DNA from: Chloroflexota bacterium
GTDB lineage: Bacteria; Chloroflexota; Anaerolineae; Anaerolineales; Anaerolineaceae
Reading direction: 5' to 3'
Length of the DNA: 35,398 bases
NCBI GenBank assembly: GCA_012798065.1
Contig: JAAZNW010000007.1
Span: forward strand, 1-35,398
Shown here: positions 1 to 7,723 of the stretch, one piece after another
Layout of the letters: each line of letters starts with the position of its first letter
How positions within the stretch are numbered: position 1 is the first letter of the stretch
Program-made: the position numbers and the translations under genes
The notes under the pieces: generated by a model
Told to the model about the DNA's origin: nothing
What the model saw: the letters and a program-made list of their open reading frames with translations, nothing else
Database searches by the model: none

Positions 1-2
1 CA

Positions 3-620
3 GGCGCCCAGGTCAAATTGAAAGACGGCCGCACCCTCTATATCCGCGAAGCCCGCCGTGAAGAAGCTCCCAGGATGATGGAATATATGAAGCGCCTGAT
101 GGACGTGGACCATGATTTCTACGACATCGTGGGAGCCCGTGTCTATTCTGAGATCCTTGGCTGGTATCGTCATCGCCTTAAAGACCCCTATACTCTGGTT
201 GGTCTCATTGATGGGGTTTGGGCTGGCTTTGCCAATGGTCGGGTGATGAATGAGAAGGTGAACGTCAGCCTGCACACCATGGCTTTGCTGCGTGGCGGTC
301 GTATCGGCGCGGTGATGTACTACGCCAAGGCGTATTACGCGTTCGAGATGATAGGTAACACCGAGTGGTGGGCGACTTACGAATCCTACAACGGATGGCT
401 GCGTTGGGGTCTCGGTATGGCACAGCCTTCTTATCCCTGGCCGGAAGTCCAGCATGAGCTGGGTGGCGCGCGTGTTTACTACATCACCAAAAAGTACTGG
501 GATCAGCTGGTCAAGGCATATGTTCAGCAGATGGCTGGCGCAGAACTGGATTTCAATGTGCCCGATGCTGTTCGACAGGCAAACGAGGAAATGATCGTTC
601 CTGAAGAGATCCTGGTCTGA
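3..620 (+). CDS. GNAT-like N-acetyltransferase, 5' partial
   Basis: The reading frame is open to the left edge of the window, and the residues before the TTG at 18 (AQVKLKDGRTLYIREA) read like the first strand of a GNAT domain, so the true start probably lies outside. The visible part is about 205 residues. It shows an N-terminal GNAT-like beginning followed by a long aromatic-rich C-terminal part (WWATYESYNGW, GMAQPSYPWPE) that I do not recognise from a characterised enzyme. The acceptor is unknown. It ends just before a strong bidirectional terminator and converges on the DUF2877 gene, so it is not part of the glycan locus. The family call is by overall impression of the N-terminus; a general conserved hypothetical protein is the alternative. 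Confidence 0.5.
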   Translation, partial: GAQVKLKDGRTLYIREARREEAPRMMEYMKRLMDVDHDFYDIVGARVYSEILGWYRHRLKDPYTLVGLIDGVWAGFANGRVMNEKVNVSLHTMALLRGGRIGAVMYYAKAYYAFEMIGNTEWWATYESYNGWLRWGLGMAQPSYPWPEVQHELGGARVYYITKKYWDQLVKAYVQQMAGAELDFNVPDAVRQANEEMIVPEEILV

Positions 621-638
621 CAGGCTTGCATTACGCGA

Positions 639-670
639 AAAAACAGGAGCCGAATCTGGCTCCTGTTTTT
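639..670. terminator. bidirectional rho-independent terminator
   Basis: A perfect inverted repeat, AAAAACAGGAGCC / GGCTCCTGTTTTT with a 6-base loop (GAATCT), gives an A-tract on one side and a T-tract on the other. It sits between two convergent genes and can terminate both. Confidence 0.93.
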
Positions 671-679
671 ATTCTCAGA

Positions 680-1564
680 CTAAACGAGCAGCGAATCCAG
701 CCCGTACGAGATACCAATGAGGGTATCAACCCCTGAAGAGTGACCGAAATCCACCAGATGTCTTGCCTTTTCAATCCCAAAGGCCACCTCGGGGGTGAAA
801 AGGTGGTCTATCAACGTTAAAAATATTTCTTCCGCCCAACCACGCCCTGCGTATTCCAACCGGTTGGCTGAGATCGTGGTTGTTTTCTTAAATGCCAGCC
901 GGGTAAGTTCTTGCCACCATTCATTCAATAATCCTGGCTCAGAGTTGACGGATTGCAGGTAGCGGTAATGGTACAGCAGAAAGCCGGTGAGGAAGTCATC
1001 GCCTGATGGGGTCAACCCGCCGCCAGCGCCAAGGATTTTTTCAGCCGAAGCGAAAAAACCCTCTTTATTTTGACTTCGATAAGCCAGCACTATCTGGCGA
1101 GCCGCGTGATGAATTTCGCGCTGAAAGACCTCCGTCTGGTCGTCCGGCTGCCCTACCAGGAAGAGAAACCCCTTATCAGGATCGATGCTTTTGATCGTGT
1201 CGAGCAATAAATTGGCACGTAGTCGCTGTTCCTGCAGAGAAGCCACCATCCTCGCAGGTTGAGGTGGATGCCACACAGCCGCCCCGTGGGTGAGCAGCGT
1301 AATCTCCCGCCCACTGAACACGATCTCATTCTTGTTCGTTTCAAACGTGTCACCTGGCTGCAGCCGGGTAAAAAGTTGCCCAATCGAGTTAAGAGTGAGG
1401 TTAAACGGGCTGCGGTAATCTGAATTAGTCAGGAAAAGCACCCTGTCATCAGTGCGCAGAAAAGCCCCCTTGGAGGTCACCCCGGCTACCCACCTGCGAG
1501 CCGCTGCCTTCATCAGGGATTCCTGCGCTGCGGCTCCTATCAAGCGTACCTTGATCGTTTCCAC
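680..1564 (-). CDS. DUF2877 domain-containing protein
   Basis: The 294-residue product carries the signature GAGGGLTPSGDDFLTGFL (about residues 179-196), the hallmark of DUF2877. Members of this family have been linked to AllH-type oxamate carbamoyltransferase subunits in purine/allantoin catabolism, but nothing nearby supports that role here, so the function is open. No signal peptide or membrane segment is apparent. The annotated start is GTG with an AAGGA directly abutting it, which is unusually close; a TTG about ten codons downstream is an alternative. The gene lies downstream of tRNA-Phe on the same strand but is separated from it by a terminator hairpin. It converges on the GNAT-like gene. 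Confidence 0.8.
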   Translation of the reverse strand: METIKVRLIGAAAQESLMKAAARRWVAGVTSKGAFLRTDDRVLFLTNSDYRSPFNLTLNSIGQLFTRLQPGDTFETNKNEIVFSGREITLLTHGAAVWHPPQPARMVASLQEQRLRANLLLDTIKSIDPDKGFLFLVGQPDDQTEVFQREIHHAARQIVLAYRSQNKEGFFASAEKILGAGGGLTPSGDDFLTGFLLYHYRYLQSVNSEPGLLNEWWQELTRLAFKKTTTISANRLEYAGRGWAEEIFLTLIDHLFTPEVAFGIEKARHLVDFGHSSGVDTLIGISYGLDSLLV

Positions 1565-1610
1565 TCCTTAACACCCTCCGTTCTTGAACCAATCCATCAA
1601 ACCACGGTAT

Positions 1611-1636
1611 AAAATTACACTCCCTTGAGGGAGTGT
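1611..1636 (-). terminator. terminator after tRNA-Phe
   Basis: The perfect 8-base-pair stem ACACTCCC / GGGAGTGT with a 4-base loop is followed on the minus strand by AATTTTAT. It begins one base beyond the encoded CCA end of tRNA-Phe, so it most likely ends that transcript before the DUF2877 gene. Confidence 0.8.
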
Positions 1637-1637
1637 A

Positions 1638-1713
1638 TGGTGCCGAGAGCCAGGATCGGACTGGCGACCCCACAATTTTCAGTCGTGTGCTCTACCAACT
1701 GAGCTATCTCGGC
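1638..1713 (-). tRNA. tRNA-Phe (GAA)
   Basis: The minus strand reads GCCGAGATAGCTCAGTTGG... and folds as a standard 76-base cloverleaf. It has acceptor stem GCCGAGA/TCTCGGC, the D-arm AGCTCAGTTGGTAGAGC, anticodon stem CACGA/TTGTG around loop CTGAAAA (anticodon GAA), and T-loop TCCGATC close to TTCGATC. Discriminator A is followed by an encoded CCA. It has its own promoter and terminator. Confidence 0.97.
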
Positions 1714-1724
1714 AGGTAAGGCCA

Positions 1725-1753
1725 ATTCTACCCGACGCTCCAAGGATTGTCAA
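1725..1753 (-). promoter_or_regulatory. sigma-70-type promoter of tRNA-Phe
   Basis: On the minus strand TTGACA (1748-1753) is separated by exactly 17 bases from TAGAAT (1725-1730). The expected transcript start is a few bases before the mature 5' end of tRNA-Phe at 1713. This is a near-consensus housekeeping promoter. Confidence 0.85.
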
Positions 1754-1758
1754 GAAAT

Positions 1759-3333
1759 TCACCCAGAACCATCAGGTTGCTGCTTTTTCTTACGCGCTGT
1801 GAACCATTTATATCCATCCCAGAGCAACCCGCTGAGCAAGATCCCAGCAGATGCCAGGGTGATTATCAGTGCCATATCAAAGAAACCTAAATATCCTTTG
1901 ATTATATGGTAACGGAGCAAATACCAAAGCAAAATGACCGAAAAGAACACCAGCACCACTCCCGTCCAGCGCAGGAACCAGGCCAGATGACCCTGCCTGA
2001 TGCGCTGCCAGCACCAACCAAGCAGCAGGGCAAACCATGGGATGAGCAGCGCGCGATAGCGCGGGTTGTCCCAGAGGTCTCCTCCAGCGCGAAGAGAAGT
2101 GACAACCGTCCACGCGGTTAACGCCAGCGCAATAAACGCCATCAACCAGCGTTCTGAACGCGGTTTGGCCTTCCAAACGGCAAAGAACCCGTAAAGCAAG
2201 AAGGGGAGCATGAACCACCACCCTAACCCCCGGATGATCGCGGTTACACGCCAGAACGGCAATGAAGGATAAACGAGCGCGGCTGGCAAGAAAGGCTGGG
2301 CCAAACCATAAAAAGTGGTCAGTGGAATATGCCACTTTTCATCTATCAGTTTAAACAACGCCGCAATTAAGCCTGAAGCAGTACGGGTTAAGTAAGCATC
2401 GTAATAGACCGTGGGTTTGACCCATATATACCCGGCTGTTAAGGCCGCAATACTCGCGAGGATAAGCAGTATGATTCCTGTTGTCTTGCTGCGCGGCGTT
2501 TTCTGTTCAGTTATCCATTCGATCAACCCCCACATTATCAGCAATCCCGCCAGGAGCCCTCCCAATGGAAGCGAGATCGCCAGAGAAACACCCATCAGTA
2601 GAAAGAAGAAAAGCAGCTTTCGCGTGGTTTTCTCGCGCCTGGTGACAACCATCAAAAAGGCAATGCAGAAAAGCCCAATCAAGAAAGGCTCCCGCATCTG
2701 CGAGCTGCCCAACAACACACTATCAGGGTAGAGTGTGTAAAACCAGGCGGCAACCCGGGCAACACCGGCTCCCCAACGGCGTTTCAGCGCATCATACAGG
2801 AAAGGCACCCCCACGCTCATAGTCATGGCGGCCAGAATCGTAGTGAACAGCGGGCGCGGTTCATCCACGCTGAATAAGCGATAGAGCGAGGCTGAAATAA
2901 ACTGCAGTCCTCCGTACTGGTCTCTGCTGTTCTTGCTGGAAAATATAGAGACCAATGGCGTTTCACTTTTCGCCCATACAAGTGCCTGGGTGTCACGGTG
3001 ATACGCGTCACTGTAAACATAACCAGCGTTCTCCACCTCGTTGTCGTTACCAATCTGCGGTAAAGCAATATAGATGAAAAGACCAAGGAATACGCGTAAG
3101 AAAAAACATACCAGCAGTAAGACAGCCAGCCATCTGCCACCCTGGAAAAAACGCCAGGTCTTGATCAACAAAAACAGGCTGACCCATAGCAGCAGCCAGC
3201 TGCCAAACCAGGCTTCGAAGAATGGCGCACGTTGGAACACTGCCATACCTATACTGATGGCCAGCGCAGCAATCAATGTGAGAAGGAGGTCGCGAGTAGT
3301 AATGCTGAGCTTTTTCATCGGAAAAACAATCAT
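1759..3333 (-). CDS. polytopic membrane glycosyltransferase, GT39/ArnT-like
   Basis: The 524-residue protein is almost entirely hydrophobic helices separated by short polar loops, roughly ten or more predicted membrane spans. A large early loop (about residues 92-150) contains acidic motifs (GNDNEVENAGYVYSDAYH) typical of the first external loop of GT-C enzymes, where the metal or acceptor is bound. Such enzymes transfer a sugar from a polyprenyl-phosphate donor on the outer face of the membrane. Donor and acceptor cannot be read here. It is on the opposite strand to the main glycan locus and separated from it by a tRNA, so it may be independent. Two starts are possible (MIVFPMKKLS, or MKKLS at 3318). 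Neither has a Shine-Dalgarno sequence, and a TATAAT at 3348-3353 (minus) would put the transcript start so close that the inner Met is attractive. Confidence 0.72.
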   Translation of the reverse strand: MIVFPMKKLSITTRDLLLTLIAALAISIGMAVFQRAPFFEAWFGSWLLLWVSLFLLIKTWRFFQGGRWLAVLLLVCFFLRVFLGLFIYIALPQIGNDNEVENAGYVYSDAYHRDTQALVWAKSETPLVSIFSSKNSRDQYGGLQFISASLYRLFSVDEPRPLFTTILAAMTMSVGVPFLYDALKRRWGAGVARVAAWFYTLYPDSVLLGSSQMREPFLIGLFCIAFLMVVTRREKTTRKLLFFFLLMGVSLAISLPLGGLLAGLLIMWGLIEWITEQKTPRSKTTGIILLILASIAALTAGYIWVKPTVYYDAYLTRTASGLIAALFKLIDEKWHIPLTTFYGLAQPFLPAALVYPSLPFWRVTAIIRGLGWWFMLPFLLYGFFAVWKAKPRSERWLMAFIALALTAWTVVTSLRAGGDLWDNPRYRALLIPWFALLLGWCWQRIRQGHLAWFLRWTGVVLVFFSVILLWYLLRYHIIKGYLGFFDMALIITLASAGILLSGLLWDGYKWFTARKKKQQPDGSG

Positions 3334-3347
3334 TCAGGGTAGCTGTT

Positions 3348-3353
3348 ATTATA
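3348..3353 (-). promoter_or_regulatory. possible -10 box for the GT39-like gene
   Basis: The minus strand reads TATAAT here, 15-20 bases before the two candidate starts of the GT39-like gene. No convincing -35 hexamer lies at the right distance, so this is only a weak promoter candidate. Confidence 0.35.
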
Positions 3354-3383
3354 ACTTGGAAAAACACCCGGAGAAAAGCAAAG

Positions 3384-3850
3384 AAAATGACCATCAGCAA
3401 ACTGCTGTTATGCCAATTCAGTACAAAATGAACCAACCGGTTTTTGCCCAATCACAACACCTTCTTTTCCGGCGAAAAATGAACGCGGATTCTTGCGCAA
3501 ATAGATGGGTTTGAGAAAGGAGTCGCGTATGACCACGGCTTAGGAGTTGGCGTCAATTTTCTTTACAGAGATTTTTCGCTTTTTCGCTGGGGGAAGGTCA
3601 CATGAAGCGCGGGTGACACCTTCCTGAAGGCTCTCATCCATATTCTAAGAATGGAAGCCCGCCTTGCGGGTGAATCACCACTGAAGTGCAGCAAGCATGC
3701 GCCGGCCAGGCCTTGCTGCCCGCAGCCCTTTCTTCCTGGGTTCAGAAAACCAGTGAATTGCGTCAGCGCATGCACAATCTAATAAAGACCATTTTTCGAT
3801 TTGAAGAGTTGAAAGGTGATTTACGGGTTCCGTGCCATGGTGTTTGGTAA
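3384..3850. other. hairpin-rich noncoding stretch, no gene identified
   Basis: No convincing coding sequence lies between the GT39-like gene and tRNA-CAU. Between about 3590 and 3720 there is a run of short inverted repeats: AAGGTCAC/GTGACACCTT, CCTTC-CT-GAAGG, CCCGC-CTT-GCGGG (3658-3670), GGTGA-A-TCACC, CACT-GA-AGTG and GCAGCAAG/CTTGCTGC. I could not match it to RNase P RNA, tmRNA, SRP RNA or a riboswitch I know. It may be a structured RNA, a hairpin-bearing leader, or decayed sequence. Confidence 0.4.
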
Positions 3851-3883
3851 TGAAACCCCTGGTGAACCAAAAATGACCTGGGG
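3850..3883 (-). terminator. weak terminator after tRNA-CAU
   Basis: Minus-strand CCCCAGGT/ACCAGGGG (one A-A mismatch) forms a stem just beyond the tRNA 3' end and is followed by TTTCATT. The short T run makes this a modest candidate. Confidence 0.45.
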
Positions 3884-3885
3884 AG

Positions 3886-3958
3886 TGGGCCCGGCAGGGA
3901 TCGAACCTGCGACAAAGCGGTTATGAGCCGCCTGCTCTAACCACTGAGCTACGGGCCC
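3886..3958 (-). tRNA. tRNA with anticodon CAU, probably tRNA-Ile2 (elongator Met not excluded)
   Basis: The minus strand GGGCCCGTAGCTCAGTGG... folds into a 73-base cloverleaf: acceptor GGGCCCG/CGGGCCC, anticodon stem GGCGG/CCGCT around CTCATAA (anticodon CAU), and T-loop TTCGATC. Acceptor, D-arm and anticodon arm (AGAGCAGGCGGCTCATAACCG) resemble the AUA-reading tRNA-Ile2, whose C34 is changed to lysidine, more than elongator tRNA-Met. It is not an initiator: the three G-C pairs of the initiator anticodon stem are absent. CCA is not encoded, unlike the tRNA-Phe nearby. Confidence 0.9.
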
Positions 3959-3972
3959 CAATACCCGCATCG

Positions 3973-3981
3973 ATTATAACA
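3973..3981 (-). promoter_or_regulatory. extended -10 promoter of tRNA-CAU
   Basis: The minus strand carries TGTTATAAT, an extended -10 (TGnTATAAT), about 15 bases before the tRNA 5' end. No strong -35 is present, as is common for extended -10 promoters. Confidence 0.55.
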
Positions 3982-4104
3982 TTAAGAAATTGAACCGTGC
4001 TCGCAACTCATTTCAAGGGGTTCTGCACAGCGGAATCCCCTTTCTCAACAATTGTTGCTTTCTTCACCATATGCTGAGGTACTCCCCTGGGCCATCCCCG
4101 TCCC

Positions 4105-4133
4105 TTGACCCTTCATCAAGCAGCGTTTATAAT
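4105..4133 (+). promoter_or_regulatory. sigma-70-type promoter of the glycan operon
   Basis: TTGACC (4105-4110) and TATAAT (4128-4133) are spaced by exactly 17 bases. Transcription would start around 4140, about 18 bases before the ATG of the winged-helix regulator. It is by far the best promoter in front of the whole locus and shows that the longer ORF starting at 3990 is not the real gene. Confidence 0.82.
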
Positions 4134-4146
4134 TCAATGATTGAAT
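4132..4146. promoter_or_regulatory. palindromic operator candidate at the operon promoter
   Basis: ATTCAAT-G-ATTGAAT is a perfect 15-base inverted repeat covering the end of the -10 box and the expected start of transcription. A protein bound here would block initiation. The first gene downstream encodes a winged-helix regulator, so autorepression is the simplest inference. Confidence 0.6.
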
Positions 4147-4157
4147 ATTGGAGATTC

Positions 4158-5580
<1,423 letters not shown>

Positions 5581-5588
5581 AAGCACGA

Positions 5589-6446
5589 ATGACAACTGTC
5601 AACACGCTTGAACAGAAGAGAAAGCCGCCTGTGGTAGTCATCCAGCCATCCCGCGGTTGGGTGGGGCTCAAGCTCAAAGACCTGTGGCTCTATCGCGAAC
5701 TGGTGTACTTTCTCACCTGGCGGGATATCAAAGTCCGCTACAAACAATCCGTGCTCGGCATTTTGTGGGCCATTCTCAAACCTTTTATGGCGATGGTGGT
5801 GTTTACCATCTTTTTTGGGAATTTCGCCAAGATCCCGTCTGACGGTGTACCCTACCCCATCTTCTCCTACACGGCTACCTTGCCCTGGGAGCTCTTCGCT
5901 GCCGCGTTGGGGGTTGCCAGTCGTTCGATGGTTTCAAACAGCAATATGGTATCCAAGATCTATTTTCCACGCATGATCATCCCGCTGGCATCGGTGATGT
6001 CCAGCGTGGTGGACTTCTTCATCGGTTTCACTATTCTCATTGGTATGATGATCTTCTATAAAGTAACCCCTACTATTGCCACCTTGTGGCTGCCGCTGCT
6101 CATCCTGCTGGCGCTGATTACCGCACTTGGTGTGGGTTTTTGGTCTTCAGCGCTTATGGTAAGGTACAGAGATGTTGGTTACATTATGCCCTTCATCGCC
6201 AATCTTTGGATGTACCTCACCCCCGTGGTCTATCCTTCCAGTATGATCCCGGAAAAGTGGCGACTGCTCTACGCGCTTAACCCCATGACTGGCGTGGTTG
6301 AAGGTTTTCGTTATGCCCTATTGGGCACCACGCAATCTGTTTCTGGGGGGATGATACTGGTATCCTCCCTGATTGCCATCGCCGTGTTAATTAGCGGTAT
6401 GTTCTACTTCCGGCGTATGGAAAAGCAATTCGCCGACATGATTTAA
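5589..6446 (+). CDS. ABC-2 type polysaccharide export permease (Wzm-like)
   Basis: About 285 residues starting at MTTVNTLEQ. A cytoplasmic N-terminus of about 60 residues includes RDIKVRYKQSVLGILWAILKP, the amphipathic interface segment typical of Wzm/TagG/RfbA permeases. It is followed by about six hydrophobic spans. These permeases form the channel through which an undecaprenyl-linked glycan is moved across the membrane by the partner ATPase, here the next gene. The track's longer start (5553) overlaps the upstream gene; ATG 5589, eight bases after the fucose-synthase-like stop, fits family length better. The Shine-Dalgarno is weak, so translation may depend on coupling with the upstream gene. 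Confidence 0.88.
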   Translation: MTTVNTLEQKRKPPVVVIQPSRGWVGLKLKDLWLYRELVYFLTWRDIKVRYKQSVLGILWAILKPFMAMVVFTIFFGNFAKIPSDGVPYPIFSYTATLPWELFAAALGVASRSMVSNSNMVSKIYFPRMIIPLASVMSSVVDFFIGFTILIGMMIFYKVTPTIATLWLPLLILLALITALGVGFWSSALMVRYRDVGYIMPFIANLWMYLTPVVYPSSMIPEKWRLLYALNPMTGVVEGFRYALLGTTQSVSGGMILVSSLIAIAVLISGMFYFRRMEKQFADMI

Positions 6447-6457
6447 AGGACCTGTTA

Positions 6458-7723
6458 ATGAGCAACCTGGCTGTCCGCGTTGAAGACATAGGGAAACAAT
6501 ACAATATTTTTCAGGAAACCGCCCGTTACATCACGCTGCGTGAAAAGATCGTCGAAACCCTCAAGACTCCGGTGAAGACCCTGCTTAACCCTACCGGCAG
6601 CGAGAAGTTTTGGGCGCTCAGGCACGTGGACTTCACCCTTGACCATGGGCAGGTGCTGGGGGTCATCGGCAAGAACGGCGCCGGTAAAAGCACCCTGCTT
6701 AAAATCCTGTCGCGCGTGGTCGAACCAACTGAAGGTTTGGCTGAGATCCACGGTCGGGTGGGCTCGTTGCTTGAAGTAGGAACTGGGTTTCACCCTGAAC
6801 TCACCGGCCGCGAAAATATCTTCCTCAACGGCGCCATCCTTGGTATGAAGAAATCCGAAATCGAGAGAAAATTCGACGAGATTGTTGCTTTTTCAGAAAT
6901 CGAGAAGTTCATCGACACACCGGTAAAACGTTATTCCAGCGGCATGTACATGCGCCTGGCTTTCGCTGTTTCAGCCCACCTTGAACCAGAGATACTGGTG
7001 GTGGATGAAGTGCTCGCGGTGGGAGATGCTGAATTCCAGCGCAAATGCCTGGGTAAGATGAGCGATGTCGCATCAGAAGGGCGAACCGTGATTTTTGTCA
7101 GCCACAATATGTCCGCCATTCAGCGTCTCACACAGGAGTGCATTATCCTGGACAAAGGCGCGATGGTGCTGCGCGCGCGCACCCCCGAAGCGGTGGATTA
7201 TTACCTCACCAATGATTTTTCCGCCAGCGGAGAACGGCGCTACACGGAAGAAGAGTCCTCTTCTGCTGCGTATCCTTTCAAACCTATCGCGGTGCGTGTA
7301 AAAAATCCCTCCGGGCAGGTAACAGACAGCCTGTTTTCAGTAGACCCTCTGACCATTGAAGTGGAGTATCAGCTCGACGCTGACATCACCGGTTTGCGTA
7401 TCGGCATCTACATGATGACCTCGCGCGGAGAATTCATTTTCACATCCTTTGACACCGATGAACCGGAAAAATTCCAATCCATGAGCATGCGCAAGGCGGG
7501 TCATTACATCAGCCGCTGTGTCATCCCCGCAGATACCTTCAACGAAGGACGTTTTGTGATCGGTATCAACGCCAGCTCTTATATGGTTAAACGGTATTTC
7601 AGCGATGAACGCGCTATGAACTTTAGTATCAACACCACTGGCGCACCTGGTATGCACTGGGTGGAAATCCGCCACGGTCCTATCCGCCCCAGACTTGACT
7701 GGAGAATTGAGGAAATCGCGTAA
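6458..7723 (+). CDS. ABC transporter ATP-binding protein for polysaccharide export, with Wzt-type C-terminal domain
   Basis: The nucleotide-binding domain occupies residues about 1-245: Walker A GKNGAGKST, signature YSSGMYMRLAFAV, Walker B ILVVDEVLAVGD and switch His in VSHNMS. Residues about 265-421 form an extra beta-rich domain (SLFSVDPLTIEVEYQL...) like the C-terminal carbohydrate-binding domain of Wzt. In the O9a and O12 systems that domain recognises the non-reducing terminal cap of the finished chain and licenses export. Here it implies that the glycan gets a specific terminal residue or cap before transport. AAAGGA lies about 8 bases before the ATG. It is paired with the upstream permease. 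Length and order match the Wzm-Wzt arrangement. Confidence 0.9.
   Translation: MSNLAVRVEDIGKQYNIFQETARYITLREKIVETLKTPVKTLLNPTGSEKFWALRHVDFTLDHGQVLGVIGKNGAGKSTLLKILSRVVEPTEGLAEIHGRVGSLLEVGTGFHPELTGRENIFLNGAILGMKKSEIERKFDEIVAFSEIEKFIDTPVKRYSSGMYMRLAFAVSAHLEPEILVVDEVLAVGDAEFQRKCLGKMSDVASEGRTVIFVSHNMSAIQRLTQECIILDKGAMVLRARTPEAVDYYLTNDFSASGERRYTEEESSSAAYPFKPIAVRVKNPSGQVTDSLFSVDPLTIEVEYQLDADITGLRIGIYMMTSRGEFIFTSFDTDEPEKFQSMSMRKAGHYISRCVIPADTFNEGRFVIGINASSYMVKRYFSDERAMNFSINTTGAPGMHWVEIRHGPIRPRLDWRIEEIA

Noticed and set aside
3074-3514. 146-residue plus-strand ORF
   Set aside because: It is largely antisense to the GT39-like gene, with a composition rich in Lys, Ser and Arg and no recognisable domain; the hydrophobic minus-strand frame is the real one.
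3590-3725. RNase P RNA, tmRNA, 6S or SRP RNA
   Set aside because: None of the conserved cores I know (for example GAGGAAAGTCC of RNase P or GGAAGGAAGCAGC of SRP RNA) is present on either strand.
3563-3775. 70-residue minus-strand ORF in the hairpin-rich spacer
   Set aside because: No Shine-Dalgarno, no recognisable motif, and it spans several inverted repeats that explain the sequence better as noncoding.
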